A stretch of DNA of 64,000 nucleotides from JACDAN01 sp963801855 (GCA_963801855.1 CAWDGK010000002.1:620001-684000); one strand, 5' to 3'. Shown: positions 17,144 through 28,499, numbered from the stretch's first letter. A program made the numbers and translations. Notes: generated by a model not told the origin, from the sequence alone.

Positions 17144-17764
17144 CCGAGCACGTGATCGAGGCGATCAGGGCGGGAAGCCGGTCGTCCTGCCGACGGACAC
17201 CGTCTACGGGCTTTGCGCCGACGCCTACCACGAGGCTCCGGTTCGCCGTCTCCTCCGGCTGAAGGGGCGAGCCGGAGGCGAAGCCGACCGCGCTGCTCGC
17301 CGCCGACGTGGACGTCCTCTTGGACGCCGTGCCTGAGCTCCGCGGGAGGGCAGAAACGATCGCTCGCGCGCTGCTGCCGGGGCCGTACACGCTCATCCTC
17401 CCGAACCCTGCGCGCCGTTTCCGCTGGCTGACGGGCGACCGGCCGGACACGATCGGCGTTCGGGTGCCTCGGCTCGACGGAGATGTCCGCGAGGTCCTCG
17501 CCCGCGTCGGGGCTGTGGCGGCGACGAGCGCAAACCTTCCCGGCGGGCCTGATCCGAGGCGCTTCGAAGACATTCCCGAGGATCTCCGTCAGGCCTGTGG
17601 CGCGACCCTCGACGTGGGCGAGCTTCCCGGCGTGGCCTCGACGGTGCTCGACCTCACGGGCGAGGAGGCGATCGTCCTCCGGGAGGGCGCGGTTCCCGCG
17701 GCGGAGGCGCTCAGCGGCCCTGGCCGAGATCTCGGCGGCCGCCCCCGGCTCAGCACGAGATTGA
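17140..17764 (+). CDS. tsaC: Threonylcarbamoyl-AMP synthase (Sua5/YrdC family), frameshifted
   Basis: The enzyme makes threonylcarbamoyl-AMP for the t6A37 modification of ANN-decoding tRNAs. Recognisable parts in order: VVLPTDTVYGLCADAYH, then RLLRLKGR, KPTALLAADV, GPYTLILPN, the SxxSAN-type AATSANLPGG, and a C-terminal STVLDLTG. They fall in different frames, with breaks near 17168 and 17272 and probably a third near 17712, each fixable by one base. The start is TTG 17140 (overlapping the prmC stop) or GTG 17152. The 3' end is uncertain: the last family-like residues suggest 17764, while the long frame stays open to 17883. It ends against the convergent phosphatase gene. Confidence 0.8.
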
Positions 17765-17779
17765 TCCGGGCGCCACGGC

Positions 17780-20111
17780 TCAGGCGAAGGCGAGCCCTCG
17801 GTCGCTGCCGACCACGAGGCCGCGCCGCACGCGCTGCGAGTAGACCCGCCGCACGGATCCCAGCCGGCATCCGGCCGCGGTGATCAGTGCCCTGGCGTGC
17901 GGCAGGGTCTTCCCGGCGAGCCGAGGGACGATGCACGGCTTCGCGCCGACCGGCGGCCGCTTCGGTGGCGGATCGACAGGTGGCGGTGGAGGCGGTGGGG
18001 GGCGGCGGGGGGCGGTGGAGGTGGGGAGGAGTCGCGGCCGCCTGGATCCGCCAGCGGTACTCGCGAGGAGCGGCCTCGAGGTTTCCCGGCGCGATCACGG
18101 GCGTGCACGCGGAACACGTGCTCCCCGGGTGCGAGACCGGAGTAGGCGCGTGGGCGACGAGCAGGCCGACTCTGCGCCCGCCGTCGAGCGCGCACAGGAA
18201 GCGTGGCCGGCTCGAGCGCTCCGAACTCGAAGGAGGCGTCGCCGGCCGTCGTCGACGCGGGCGGCCCGCTCGTGATCGTCGTCTGAGGTGCGGTCGTGTC
18301 GATCAGGAACGGCCCGAGGTGTGAAGCGCCGCCCCAGCTGTCGGAGGTGTCCTTGGCCCGGACGTGGAACCACCACTCGCCGTCGGGCCGCGTTGAGGTG
18401 ACGCGGGTCGCGGTTCCCTCGGAGACCGTGTCCGGCATCGTCGTGTCGCTCTGCGACCACTCGTAGGAGTACGCGAGGTCCGAGCCGCCGGCGAGCTCGA
18501 CGGTCAGGTCTGGCTCGTTCGACCACTCTCCGACGTCGTGGCTCGGGCTCGAGACCTGCGGGTTGGTCGGCGCCGTGGTGTCGATCTTGAACGGCCCGCG
18601 ATGGACCGGCGGCACTCCAGTTCCCCGCGTTGTCCCTCGTCCGCAGGTGGAACCACCAGCTGCCATCCGCGAGTGCGGGGCTCGTCGTCGAGCTCGACGA
18701 TTCCTCTGCATCCTTGACGGAGTCGGGCGAGTCCGCGGCGGCCTGCGACCACGAGTAGGAGAAGCCGTCCACGCCGCTTCCGGTATCGGTGCCTGCGGTC
18801 CAGGTCGCCTCGACCGTGTTGTCGTTCGACCAGTCGTTCTCCGCGTGACTCCCCGAGAGCGCGGGGTTCCCGGGCGCCGAGGTGTCGATCCGGAAGGGGC
18901 CGAGGTGCACGGCGTTGCTCCAGTTGCCGGCGTTGTCGCGGGTTCGCAGGTGGAACCACCATTCGCCGTCGGCCAGGGCCGCGCTCGTGGTCGAGCTCGC
19001 GGTCTCCTCGGCGTCCTTGACCGTGTCCGGGCGAGTCGCCGGCTCCTTGCGTGAACGAGTAGGAGAAGCCGTCGACCCCGCTGCCCGAGTCCGATGCCCC
19101 TGTCCACGAAACCTGGACGGTGTTGTCGTTCGACCAGCTCGAGCCGTGTGAGCTCGCGAGGCTCGGATTGCCCTCCGGCGGCGCTAGGTCGGGTGCGCCA
19201 TGGCAGTTGTTCGCGCCGGCGTCCCTGAAGCTGCCTCCGGGCTCGGCGAGGAACTCCCAGGAGTACGTGCCGGCCCCGAGGACGAGCTTCAGCAGCCCGT
19301 CCGACGACCAGTCGAAGACCTCCGCGTTCGGGTGGAAGGGCCCGCCCGGCGGGCGAAGGCTCGCGCCTCCGGTCCCTACGACGAACTGCCGGATCCCGTA
19401 GGCGCTCGTACGCGCACCCGTAGGCGTCTGCGGATAGAACCGCTCGTAGTTGTGGTCGTGGCCGTTCAGGATCACGTCGGCGCCGTGCTCGTACAGCACG
19501 TCCCAGAACGGTCTGACGTGAGCCAGATTCTCGTCGCCGGCGTGGAAGCCCGACGTGAAGAGCGGGTGGTGCCAGTACGCGAGCGTGCAGTCGGCTGGAT
19601 GCGCGGCGAGGTCGGCCCGCAGCCACTGAAGCTGCTCCGAATCCGGGCCGCAGTCGACGTCGGGCGCGTCGCAGTTGCTGTTCAGGACGACGACGTGCCA
19701 GGTGCCGAGGTCGTAGCTGTACCAACCCTTGCCGGCCGGCCCCGCGTTCGAGCCGAAGTAGCCGAAGTACCCGGCCGCTCCGGGAGTTCCGTACTCGTGG
19801 TTCCCCGGCGCGGGCCGCGTACGGCCCTTGTGGCGGCCCCAGGTCGGCTCGTAGCAGGACTGGAACTCGTCGGGCGTCCCCGCGTAGTAGGCGAGGTCGC
19901 CGAGGGCCGCGACCGTCGCGTTGGGGTGCTGGTCGATGATCGCCGCCGTCTGCGGATCGCCGTCGCCGTCACAATTGGCGACGTCGCCGGCCGCGAGGAC
20001 GTTCGGGTCGGCCTCCGTCGACGGAGCGGTTGTCACCGAGGCCGCGGCGCCGACGAATAGCGCAGCGCAGGTTGCCGCGCCGACCAACCCCATCCACCTA
20101 GCCTTCTTCAC
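17780..20111 (-). pseudogene. Secreted metallophosphatase with Ig-like repeats and a PASTA domain, many frameshifts
   Basis: The gene runs leftward from GTG 20111. A signal peptide is followed by a calcineurin-like metallophosphatase (first ~300 residues) with AGDVA, LGDLAYY, GNHEYG, WHHPLF and NGHDHNYERF, the full two-metal ligand set of purple-acid-phosphatase-like enzymes. Then come three tandem beta modules of about 110 residues, each with WSNDNTV-like starts, GSGVDGFSYS, WWFHLRTRDNAGNW and GPFRIDTSAP. A Pro-rich linker and a C-terminal PASTA-like domain (CIVPRLAGKTLPHAR, RRGLVVGSD) follow. At least five frame breaks occur (near 19035, 18615, 18200, 18080 and 18000), so the end at 17780 is approximate. 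PASTA suggests peptidoglycan attachment. It may be intact in the real genome. Confidence 0.75.
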
Positions 20112-20201
20112 CCGACCCCCGAGCAGCCCGCTTGCCTTCCGTTCGTAAACGGGGCGGGACGATAGCCGGTTACGGGCGGGAGTGGGCGCCGACAAGCGTC
20201 C

Positions 20202-20945
20202 TCATCGAGGTCTGGCACGGTCCGCGAGAAGCGCTGCGATCGACTCTCCAGTCTCGTAGACGCGGAGGCGCGAAGCGGCGAGCTGTCGATAGACCCGAGT
20301 TGCTCGCATGTGGAGCGCAACGATGTCGCGGCGACCGTCGCCCGAGACGTCGTCGAGCTCGATCTCGAAGCTGATGTCCGAGGCGAGGGTGGAGGTGATG
20401 AAGATCCCGCCGGTGTTGCGGGCCAGCAGCAATCCCGGCCCACCGCGATAGGCGACCAGGTCGACATCCCCGTCTCCGTCCATGTCCGCCGGCTCGACTC
20501 CCCGCGCCCCTTCGGTGCCCGGGATGGTCACGGGCGCCGAGAGCGTTCCGGCTTGAGCGATGTACACATGGATTCCGCTCGGAGTGGCGAGGGCGACATC
20601 GGCTCCGCCCTCGCCGTTCAGGTCCGCGACTGCGACGCCGGCGTCACCGGCGTACCGCGCGTCGACGTCGAAGATCTGCGGCGCGGCGAACGACCCGCTC
20701 TCGTTCTGCGGGAAGAGCGCAAGGTTGTAATCGTTCGGCACCGACTCGCCCCTCGCACCGACGATGTCGACGCGCCCGTCGCCGGTGACGTCGCCGACCG
20801 CGACGGAGTCGGAGTACGCGAACCCTTCGGGCCATTCGATAGATCCCAGTCGAATCGGGTTCGGACCGGCGTGCCCCGGGGCTGCAAACATGGCAGCCGC
20901 GCAACAAGCAACCACCATCGGGATGAGCGACGGTCGTTTCTCCAC
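20202..20945 (-). CDS. Secreted FG-GAP/VCBS repeat protein
   Basis: A 247-residue protein starting at GTG 20945, with a signal peptide (about residues 1-26, cleaved near GHAG). Four repeats carry calcium-binding loops of the DxDxDG type: DVTGDGRVDIVGA, DLNGEGGADVALA, DMDGDGDVDLVAY and DVSGDGRRDIVAL. These build a short beta-propeller like those of integrin alpha chains. It has no visible enzyme domain and is small for the family, so it may be half a propeller or truncated. The gene lies 90 bases before the phosphatase gene on the same strand and could be co-transcribed; both products are exported. Confidence 0.82.
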   Translation of the reverse strand: MEKRPSLIPMVVACCAAAMFAAPGHAGPNPIRLGSIEWPEGFAYSDSVAVGDVTGDGRVDIVGARGESVPNDYNLALFPQNESGSFAAPQIFDVDARYAGDAGVAVADLNGEGGADVALATPSGIHVYIAQAGTLSAPVTIPGTEGARGVEPADMDGDGDVDLVAYRGGPGLLLARNTGGIFITSTLASDISFEIELDDVSGDGRRDIVALHMRATRVYRQLAASRLRVYETGESIAALLADRARPR

Positions 20946-20992
20946 CAGCTGCAGAACGCAGAAGGGGCCGTTCTGGTCTGCCACCGGGAGGG

Positions 20993-20998
20993 TACGAT
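20993..20998 (+). promoter_or_regulatory. -10-like box TACGAT before glyA
   Basis: TACGAT ends 7 bases before ATG 21006, giving predicted transcription start on the start codon. Confidence 0.45.
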
Positions 20999-21005
20999 CC
21001 CGGAG

Positions 21006-22298
21006 ATGGCCGTGGCCCAGGAGACGCTCGAGCAGCTCCGTACCGCCGGACTGTCCGACGTCGATCCCGAGATCGCCGCGCTGCTCGAACGCGAGCTCGA
21101 GCGCCAGCGCGGACAGATCGAGCTGATCGCCTCCGAGAACTTCACCTGGCCGAGCGTGCTCGAGGCGGTCGGCAGCACGCCGACGAACAAATACGCAGAG
21201 GGCTACCCCGGCAAGCGCTACTACGGCGGCTGCGAGGTCGTCGACGAGATCGAGCAGCTGGCGATCGACCGCGCGAAGTCGCTGTTCGGCGCCGAGCACG
21301 CCAACGTCCAGCCGCACGCGGGCGCCCAGACGAACATGGCCGTCTACATGGCGGCGCTCAAGCCGGGCGAGACGATCCTCTCGCTCGAGCTCGCGCACGG
21401 CGGCCACCTGACGCACGGCCTCAAGGTGAACTTCTCCGGTCGCCTCTACACGATCGCCCACTACGGCGTGTCGCGGGAGACCGACATGGTCGACTACGAC
21501 GACATCCTGAGCCTCGCGAAGGAGCACCGTCCACAGATGATCGTCTGCGGCGGATCCGCGTACCCGCGAACGGTCGAGACCGACCGGTTCCGGCAGATCG
21601 CGGACGAGGTCGGCGCGCTCCTCCTCTGCGACATGGCCCACTTCGCGGGGCTCGTGGCTGCCGGGCTGCACCCGAACCCCGTCGAGCACTGCGACTTCGT
21701 CACGTCCACCACCCACAAGACACTGGCGGGGCCGCGCGCCGGCTTCATCCTCTGTCGCGAGGAGTACGCGCAGGCCGTCGACCGCGCGGTCTTCCCCGGG
21801 ATGCAGGGCGGGCCGCTCGAGCACACGATCGCCGCGAAGGCGACCTGCTTCCGGATCGCGGCGACCGAGGCATTCAAGGATTACCAGCGACAGGTTCGCG
21901 CGAACGCGGACACCCTCTCGGAGACGCTGATCGAGGGCGGTCTCGACGTGCTGACCGGCGGGACCGACACGCACCTGCTCCAACTCGACCTCCGCAAGAC
22001 GGACTGGACCGGCAAGGACGCGGAGGAGCGGCTCGCCGAGGTCAACATGACCGTGAATCGCAACACGGTCCCCTTCGACGAACGGCCGCCGACCGTCGCC
22101 TCCGGAGTCCGCATCGGCACGCCGGCGGCCACGATGCGCGGGTTCGCGGAAGAGGAGTTCCGCGAAGTCGGCCGTGTGATCGTGGAAGCGCTCGGAGACG
22201 GCCCGGACGTGCCGGCGCTCGCGGCGCGCGCAAAGGCACTCTGCGACCGGCACCCGCTCTATGCCGGATTCCGCGGCTTCACCAGCTACGCAACGTGA
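21006..22298 (+). CDS. glyA: Serine hydroxymethyltransferase
   Basis: A 430-residue PLP enzyme interconverting serine and glycine while charging tetrahydrofolate with a one-carbon unit. The PLP lysine is Lys238 in TSTTHKTLAGPR. The N-terminal ELIASENFTWPS and YYGGCEVVDEIE segments are typical. The start is ATG 21006; in-frame codons continue upstream but lack family similarity. The stop overlaps the upp start (GTGA). Its one-carbon product serves methionine synthase (metH, 17 kb downstream) and purine/thymidylate synthesis. Confidence 0.97.
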   Translation: MAVAQETLEQLRTAGLSDVDPEIAALLERELERQRGQIELIASENFTWPSVLEAVGSTPTNKYAEGYPGKRYYGGCEVVDEIEQLAIDRAKSLFGAEHANVQPHAGAQTNMAVYMAALKPGETILSLELAHGGHLTHGLKVNFSGRLYTIAHYGVSRETDMVDYDDILSLAKEHRPQMIVCGGSAYPRTVETDRFRQIADEVGALLLCDMAHFAGLVAAGLHPNPVEHCDFVTSTTHKTLAGPRAGFILCREEYAQAVDRAVFPGMQGGPLEHTIAAKATCFRIAATEAFKDYQRQVRANADTLSETLIEGGLDVLTGGTDTHLLQLDLRKTDWTGKDAEERLAEVNMTVNRNTVPFDERPPTVASGVRIGTPAATMRGFAEEEFREVGRVIVEALGDGPDVPALAARAKALCDRHPLYAGFRGFTSYAT

Positions 22299-22942
22299 GC
22301 ACCGGCGTTGCCACCGAGCGCTTGATCGAGGTCAAGCATCCGCTCGTGCAGCACAAGCTCTCGTACCTGCGCGACAAGGACACACCGACCGTCCATTTCC
22401 GGAAGATCGCGAACGAGGTGACGCTCCTGCTCACGTACGAGGCGACGAAGGACTTCTCGACGGAGGACGTCGAGATCGAGACGCCGCTCGAGCGGACGAC
22501 CGTGCAGCGGATCTCCGGCAAGAAGGTCGCCGTCTGCCCGGTCCTGCGAGCCGGGCTCGGGATGCTCGACGGCGTCCTCTCGCTCGTCTCGGGCGCGCGG
22601 GTCGGGTTCATCGGGCTCTACCGGGACGAGGAGACGCTCCAGCCGGTCGAGTACTACGTGAAGCTGCCCACTGACCTCGCCGAGCGGGACGCGATCGTCC
22701 TCGATCCCATGCTGGCGACCGGCAATTCCAGCGTCGCGGCGATCTCCAAGGTGAAGGACGCCGGTGCGCGCTCCGTGACGCTCGTCTGCCTGGTCTCGGC
22801 GCCCGAGGGGATCGAGCGCGTGCATGCCGAGCACCCCGATGTCCGCATCGTCACCGCTTCGGTCGACCGGGGGCTGAACGAGCGCGGCTACATCGTCCCC
22901 GGCCTGGGCGACGCCGGAGACCGCCTCTACGGCACGAAGTAG
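22295..22942 (+). CDS. upp: Uracil phosphoribosyltransferase
   Basis: A 215-residue salvage enzyme converting uracil and PRPP to UMP. The PRPP loop is VLDPMLATGNSS, and the C-terminal uracil-binding stretch is RGYIVPGLGDAGDRLYGTK. Start is GTG 22295, overlapping the glyA stop. The order glyA-upp-wecA/tagO-atp genes is widespread in Gram-positive bacteria, which supports both identity and placement. Confidence 0.97.
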   Translation: MSTGVATERLIEVKHPLVQHKLSYLRDKDTPTVHFRKIANEVTLLLTYEATKDFSTEDVEIETPLERTTVQRISGKKVAVCPVLRAGLGMLDGVLSLVSGARVGFIGLYRDEETLQPVEYYVKLPTDLAERDAIVLDPMLATGNSSVAAISKVKDAGARSVTLVCLVSAPEGIERVHAEHPDVRIVTASVDRGLNERGYIVPGLGDAGDRLYGTK

Positions 22943-22948
22943 GCGCGC

Positions 22949-24077
22949 GTGGAGCACGCTCCGCGACAACCCCGAGGTCATCTGGGGATTCCTCCTCGCG
23001 CTGGGTGTCGTCCTGCTGCTGACACCCGGTGTCGGCCGGTTCGCCCGGATTCTCGGCGTCGTCGACCAGCCGGGCGAGACCCGGCGGGTCCACACGCACC
23101 CGGTGCCGCGCCTCGGCGGAATCGCGCTCCTGCTCGGGATCTTCGTCCCGGCACTTGCATTTCTCGCGCTGGACGGCCCCTTCCGCGGGATCTTGCTCGG
23201 CGCCGCGATCGCGACGACGGTCGGGGCAATCGACGACTTCCGTGGTCTGCCGTGGTGGGCGAAGCTGGCCGGGCAGCTCGCCGCAGCCGGCGTCGCAGTC
23301 GGCTTCGGCGTCACCGTCGACCGCTTCACCTTCCCCGGCTTCGGAAGCCAGGAGCTCCCCGAGTGGACGGCGGGCGCGGCGACCCTCGTCTGGGTCGTCG
23401 CGATCATGAACATGGTCAACTTCCTCGACGGGATGGACGGTCTTGCGTCCGGGATCTGCGCGATCGCAGGCTCCACCTTCGCCATCATCGGCCTCTCGCT
23501 CGGCGCGCCCGACGCGGCACTTCTCGCCGCGATCGTCGCCGGCGCCTGCTTCGGCTTCCTGCGCCACAACTTCTACCCGGCGCGGATCTTCATGGGGGAC
23601 TCCGGTGCGCTCTTGCTCGGCTTCCTGCTGGCCACCCTTGCCGTCGAGGGGCTGGTGAAGACGGCCGCGTTGGCGACGCTCGTGCTCCCGCTGCTCGTCC
23701 TCGCGATCCCGATCATCGACACGTCGTTCGTGTTCGCGAAGCGGCTGAAGTACAAGCAGCCGCTCTACGGCGCCGACCGCACGCACCTCCACCACCGGTT
23801 CATGAACATCGGCTTCTCTCAGACGCGCGCCGTCGCCTACATGTACGGCTGGTGCGTGTTGCTCGCCGGCGCCGCGCTCGCAACTCGCTTTCTGCCTCCG
23901 CGCCCGCGCGGCGACTGGGATCTCTCCAACTCGTTGATCGCCGGCGCCGTGGGGCTCGCCGCCCTCGCGGCCTCCGTCTACATCGCCTACCTCCTGGAGA
24001 TCATCAAGCTCGCGAATCCGCGCCTTCGCCGGCGCGAGGAGCAAGCGAGGGCCGAAGCCGAACGACGCTCGGCATAG
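22949..24077 (+). CDS. Polyprenyl-phosphate GlcNAc-1-phosphate transferase (WecA/TagO family)
   Basis: This polytopic membrane enzyme would transfer a sugar-1-phosphate from a UDP-sugar to undecaprenyl phosphate, the first step of a wall polymer. Visible motifs: GAIDDFRGLP, the catalytic NFLDGMDGLA, FMGDSGALLLGF and the WecA-type THLHHRFMNIGFS. The conserved frame reaches back to about 22975 (EVIWGFLLALG) but holds no usual start codon. GTG 22949 in another frame would supply one if a base is wrong near the CCCC at 22973. GTG 23103 would cut off the first helix and part of the active region. The C-terminus is charged. Confidence 0.85.
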
Positions 24078-24098
24078 CTACAAACCTCGACGTTTTGC

Positions 24099-24119
24099 CC
24101 GAAACCATGCGGGTTTCGG
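24099..24119 (+). terminator. Hairpin after the WecA/TagO-type gene
   Basis: CCGAAACC and GGTTTCGG form 8-base arms around a 5-base loop, 22 bases after the stop. There is no T-tract. The ATP synthase -10-like box follows 16 bases later. Confidence 0.4.
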
Positions 24120-24135
24120 CTGTTACAAGCTCTGG

Positions 24136-24141
24136 TATGCT
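24136..24141 (+). promoter_or_regulatory. -10-like box TATGCT at the head of the atp operon
   Basis: TATGCT lies 9 bases before the ATG at 24151 and is the best promoter candidate for the first ATP synthase cluster. Confidence 0.45.
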
Positions 24142-24150
24142 CGCCGCGGA

Positions 24151-24354
24151 ATGGAGCGCGCCCCTCGCGAGTCTCTCGACCCGGCTGGGGCTGGCGCCGT
24201 TCTCCTCGGAACCACGGCACTCAGCATCGGGATCGGGGCGCTCGTCGGTTGGCTCGCGGGCGCATGGCCCATCGGCGCACTCGTCGGAGCAGTGCTCGGC
24301 ATCCCAGCAGGAGTGCTCGCCGTCTATCGGCGCTACCGCGGAGTGTTCTCGTGA
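24151..24354 (+). CDS. AtpZ/AtpI-family small membrane protein
   Basis: A 67-residue protein with two membrane helices joined by a short turn (GALVGWLAGAWPIGALVGAVLG) and an Arg/Tyr-rich end. This is the AtpZ-like pattern found at the start of atp operons, linked to Mg uptake or c-ring assembly. Its stop overlaps the next GTG start (GTGA). Confidence 0.7.
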   Translation: MERAPRESLDPAGAGAVLLGTTALSIGIGALVGWLAGAWPIGALVGAVLGIPAGVLAVYRRYRGVFS

Positions 24355-24743
24355 AGGACGTCTGGGCGACGCCCCGACCGATTCCGGGCCGCGCGGCTCC
24401 GATCGCCGCCGGCGCAGCCGTGATCGCCCTCGCATTGCCCGTCTTCGCGATCGCCGGCTGGCCCCTCCGGGGGTGGGCGTTGGCGGCGATCCTCTGGGTC
24501 GGGGCGCAGGCGCTCGGCCTGCTCCTGTCACGCCTCGACCTCGGCGCCGATAATCTCGCCGCCTCAGGCGTGAGGGGAGTCGGGATGATGTTTCGTCCGG
24601 TCGCCGTGATGGTGGTCGTGATCGCCGTCGCAGCATCGAACGCAGAAGTCGGCGTCTCGGCCGGCCTCCTCTACGCGCTTGCCTACAGCCTCGAGCTGGG
24701 CCTCTCGGTCCTCGCCTACTTCGGAAGCCCGGTCCGGCGATGA
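24351..24743 (+). CDS. AtpI-like membrane protein
   Basis: A 130-residue protein with about four membrane helices, starting at GTG 24351. Sequence similarity to AtpI is weak, so the call rests on size, topology and position between atpZ and atpB. AtpI helps assemble the c-ring. The last four bases overlap the atpB start. Confidence 0.6.
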   Translation: MKDVWATPRPIPGRAAPIAAGAAVIALALPVFAIAGWPLRGWALAAILWVGAQALGLLLSRLDLGADNLAASGVRGVGMMFRPVAVMVVVIAVAASNAEVGVSAGLLYALAYSLELGLSVLAYFGSPVRR

Positions 24744-25627
24744 AGCGAGCGCTCGCCGCAGTCATCGGCCTGGCGCTGACGCTCCCGGCGACTGCCTTTG
24801 CAACCACGGTCGAGGGTGGGGAGGAAGAGGACTTCGACCCGTCGCACGAGTGGCTTCTCCACGAGTGGATTCCGATCCACCTCGGACCGTTCAACCTCTC
24901 GATCACCAAGGCCGTCGCCTATCTGATCCTCGGTTCGCTCCTGACGATGCTGCTCGGCTGGTTCCTGATGCGCTGGCGCCTCAAAACCGATCCGGACAAC
25001 CGGCAGACGGCGGGTGAGTGGATCTACGAGATCGCGCAGACCCAGGTCGCCGAGCAGGGCCTGCCGACGAAATCGATCGCGCGCTGGTTCCCCTATGTCG
25101 CCTCGCTCCTGCTGTTCGTCTTCGTGGTCAACCTGATCGGGTTCATCCCGTTGCCGCTCTCCGACGAGACGGTCGAGGTCTTCGGCGTCGACCTTCCGAC
25201 CTTGGGGATCTACGCCGCCACCTCGACGCTCTCGGTGACCCTGACGCTTGCACTGCTCACATTCGTCTTCACGCATGTGGAGGGCATCAGGCACAACGGC
25301 GTCGCCGGTTACTTCAAGAGCTGGATTCCCGACGTCCCGAAGGCGATGTACCCGCTGATCGTCCCGCTGGAGATCCTGGGACAGTTCATGCGCCTTGTCT
25401 CGCTCTCGGTCCGGCTCTACGCCAACATGCTCGCCGGCCATATGCTGATCCTGACGTTCATCGGGCTGATCTTCGTGCTCGAGAACGTCTTTCTCGCCAT
25501 CGTCGCAGTGCCGTTCGCGTGGGCCTTCTACCTGTTCGAGATCCTGATCGTCGTCGGCATCCAGGCCTACATCTTCGCCGCCCTGACAGCCATCTACATC
25601 GGCTCGGCCATCGAGCCGGAGCACTGA
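24740..25627 (+). CDS. atpB: ATP synthase subunit a
   Basis: A 295-residue Fo subunit a that forms the proton half-channels. The essential arginine lies in RLVSLSVRLYANMLAGH (about residue 217). The C-terminal helix motif FEILIVVGIQAYIFAALTAIYI is clear. The first 22 residues resemble a signal peptide (ending AFA), followed by an acidic outer segment (EGGEEEDFD). ATG 24740 overlaps the stop of the previous gene. Confidence 0.96.
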   Translation: MKRALAAVIGLALTLPATAFATTVEGGEEEDFDPSHEWLLHEWIPIHLGPFNLSITKAVAYLILGSLLTMLLGWFLMRWRLKTDPDNRQTAGEWIYEIAQTQVAEQGLPTKSIARWFPYVASLLLFVFVVNLIGFIPLPLSDETVEVFGVDLPTLGIYAATSTLSVTLTLALLTFVFTHVEGIRHNGVAGYFKSWIPDVPKAMYPLIVPLEILGQFMRLVSLSVRLYANMLAGHMLILTFIGLIFVLENVFLAIVAVPFAWAFYLFEILIVVGIQAYIFAALTAIYIGSAIEPEH

Positions 25628-25638
25628 GAGGAGCACCA

Positions 25639-25905
25639 ATGACGTTCGCTGCAATGGTCTTCGCGGCCGCCGAGGACGGCGTCGACGCCGGCAAGGCCGT
25701 CGCGCTCGCACTCGGCATCGGCCTCGGCGCACTCGGCGCCGGTGTCGGCATCGGAAACATCTTCGGCTCGATGATCCAGGCCGTCGCCCGGCAGCCCGAG
25801 CTCCGTGGCGAGCTCACGGGCATCCAGTGGCTCGGCTTCGCGCTCACCGAGGCCGTCGTGTTCTACGGCCTCATCGGCGGGCTGCTCGCCTTCGTCCTGG
25901 TCTAG
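25639..25905 (+). CDS. atpE: ATP synthase subunit c
   Basis: An 88-residue hairpin of two helices forming the rotor ring. The helix-1 glycine zipper GIGLGALGAGVGIG, the loop ARQPEL, and the ion-carrying glutamate in LTEAVVFYG are present. The residue after the glutamate is Ala rather than Ser/Thr, which points to protons rather than sodium. A GAGAGGAG-like site precedes the ATG. Confidence 0.96.
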   Translation: MTFAAMVFAAAEDGVDAGKAVALALGIGLGALGAGVGIGNIFGSMIQAVARQPELRGELTGIQWLGFALTEAVVFYGLIGGLLAFVLV

Positions 25906-25907
25906 CG

Positions 25908-26438
25908 ATGCAGGTCTTCGCCGCCAACCCGCTGATCGAGGTCGTGCCCGGCCTGATGATCTGGACCTTGATCACGTTCGGGCTCGCCTTCGCGTTCCTG
26001 AAGTGGAAGGTGTTCGGGCCGGTTCAGGCGGCGATCGACGCACGCCGCCGGCGGATCATGGAGGCGATCGAGGAGGCCGACAAGGCGCGCTCGGAGGCCC
26101 GTGGCCTGCTCGAGGAGCACCGCGCGATGATGCAGGAGGCTCGCGGTCAGGCCGAGGAGATCCTCGCCGAGGCGAGGAAGGTCGCCGACTCCCAGCGTGA
26201 TCGGCTGCGCGACGAGCTCGAGGCCGACCGGCAGCGGCGTCTCGACGAGACCACGAAGCAGATCGAGGCGGAGACCCGACGAGCCCTGGAGCAGATCAGG
26301 GCCGAAGTAGCGGACCTCGCCCTGGCTGCGACGGGGAAGGTGACCGGCAAGGTCCTCACCGACGCCGATCACCGCCGGCTGATCGACGAGGCGATCGGCG
26401 AGCTCGACTTCTCGGTCCTGGAGGGCTCCCGGAAGTAA
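25908..26438 (+). CDS. atpF: ATP synthase subunit b
   Basis: A 176-residue peripheral stalk protein with one N-terminal membrane helix (about residues 12-32) and a long charged coiled coil rich in Glu, Arg and Ala. ATG 25908 lies three bases after the atpE stop; the frame stays open upstream without similarity. Its TAA overlaps the atpH ATG (TAATG). Confidence 0.95.
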   Translation: MQVFAANPLIEVVPGLMIWTLITFGLAFAFLKWKVFGPVQAAIDARRRRIMEAIEEADKARSEARGLLEEHRAMMQEARGQAEEILAEARKVADSQRDRLRDELEADRQRRLDETTKQIEAETRRALEQIRAEVADLALAATGKVTGKVLTDADHRRLIDEAIGELDFSVLEGSRK

Positions 26439-26971
26439 TGGCCGTCGCGCAGCGCATCTACGCGAACGCGCTCTTCGATGCGGCGAAGGAGCAGTCGAGC
26501 CTCGAGCAGGTGCGTACGGAGCTGCGCGAGTTCGCGGATGCCGTCGACTCCGTCCCGGAGCTCCACGGTCTCCTCACCAACCCGGAGCTGGACTCCAGGG
26601 TCAAGGTCGATGCGCTCCGCGCGGTGCTCGGTGACGCTCACGAGCTCGTCCGGAACTTCCTGCTGCTCGTCGCCGAGAAGGGCAGGACCGACGATCTCGA
26701 GGGGATCGTCGAGGAGTTCGAGGCGCTCGTCGCCGCCGAGGAGGGAATCCTCGACGTCGAGCTGACGACCGCCGTCGAGCTCTCCGACGACGCTGCGAAG
26801 GGCATCCTCGAAAAGATCGAAGGCGTGTCGGGGCGGAAGCTCCGCGCGACCCGCTCGGTCGACCCGAATTTGATCGGAGGATTCGTGCTCCAGGCCGGGT
26901 CGCACCGCGCGGACGCAAGCGTGCGCTCCCGGCTCGAAGGCCTACGCAGACAGATGACCGGAAGGAGTTAG
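26438..26971 (+). CDS. atpH: ATP synthase subunit delta
   Basis: A 177-residue OSCP/delta protein linking the peripheral stalk to F1. The N-terminal helical bundle (RIYANALFDAAKEQ) and the C-terminal DPNLIGGFVLQAGSHRADASV segment are typical. It has the normal single-subunit length, not the b-delta fusion of mycobacteria. GGAAGGAG near its end serves atpA. Confidence 0.95.
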   Translation: MAVAQRIYANALFDAAKEQSSLEQVRTELREFADAVDSVPELHGLLTNPELDSRVKVDALRAVLGDAHELVRNFLLLVAEKGRTDDLEGIVEEFEALVAAEEGILDVELTTAVELSDDAAKGILEKIEGVSGRKLRATRSVDPNLIGGFVLQAGSHRADASVRSRLEGLRRQMTGRS

Positions 26972-26975
26972 ACCC

Positions 26976-28499
<1,524 letters not shown>

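Noticed and set aside
17985..18045. G-rich run as a G-quadruplex regulator
   Set aside because: On the coding strand it is a run of proline codons in the linker of the phosphatase; a DNA-level role is not needed to explain it.
18100..19120. Tandem DNA repeats resembling a repeat array
   Set aside because: They follow the codon frame of three Ig-like protein modules of about 110 residues and are not short direct repeats with unique spacers, so this is no CRISPR array.
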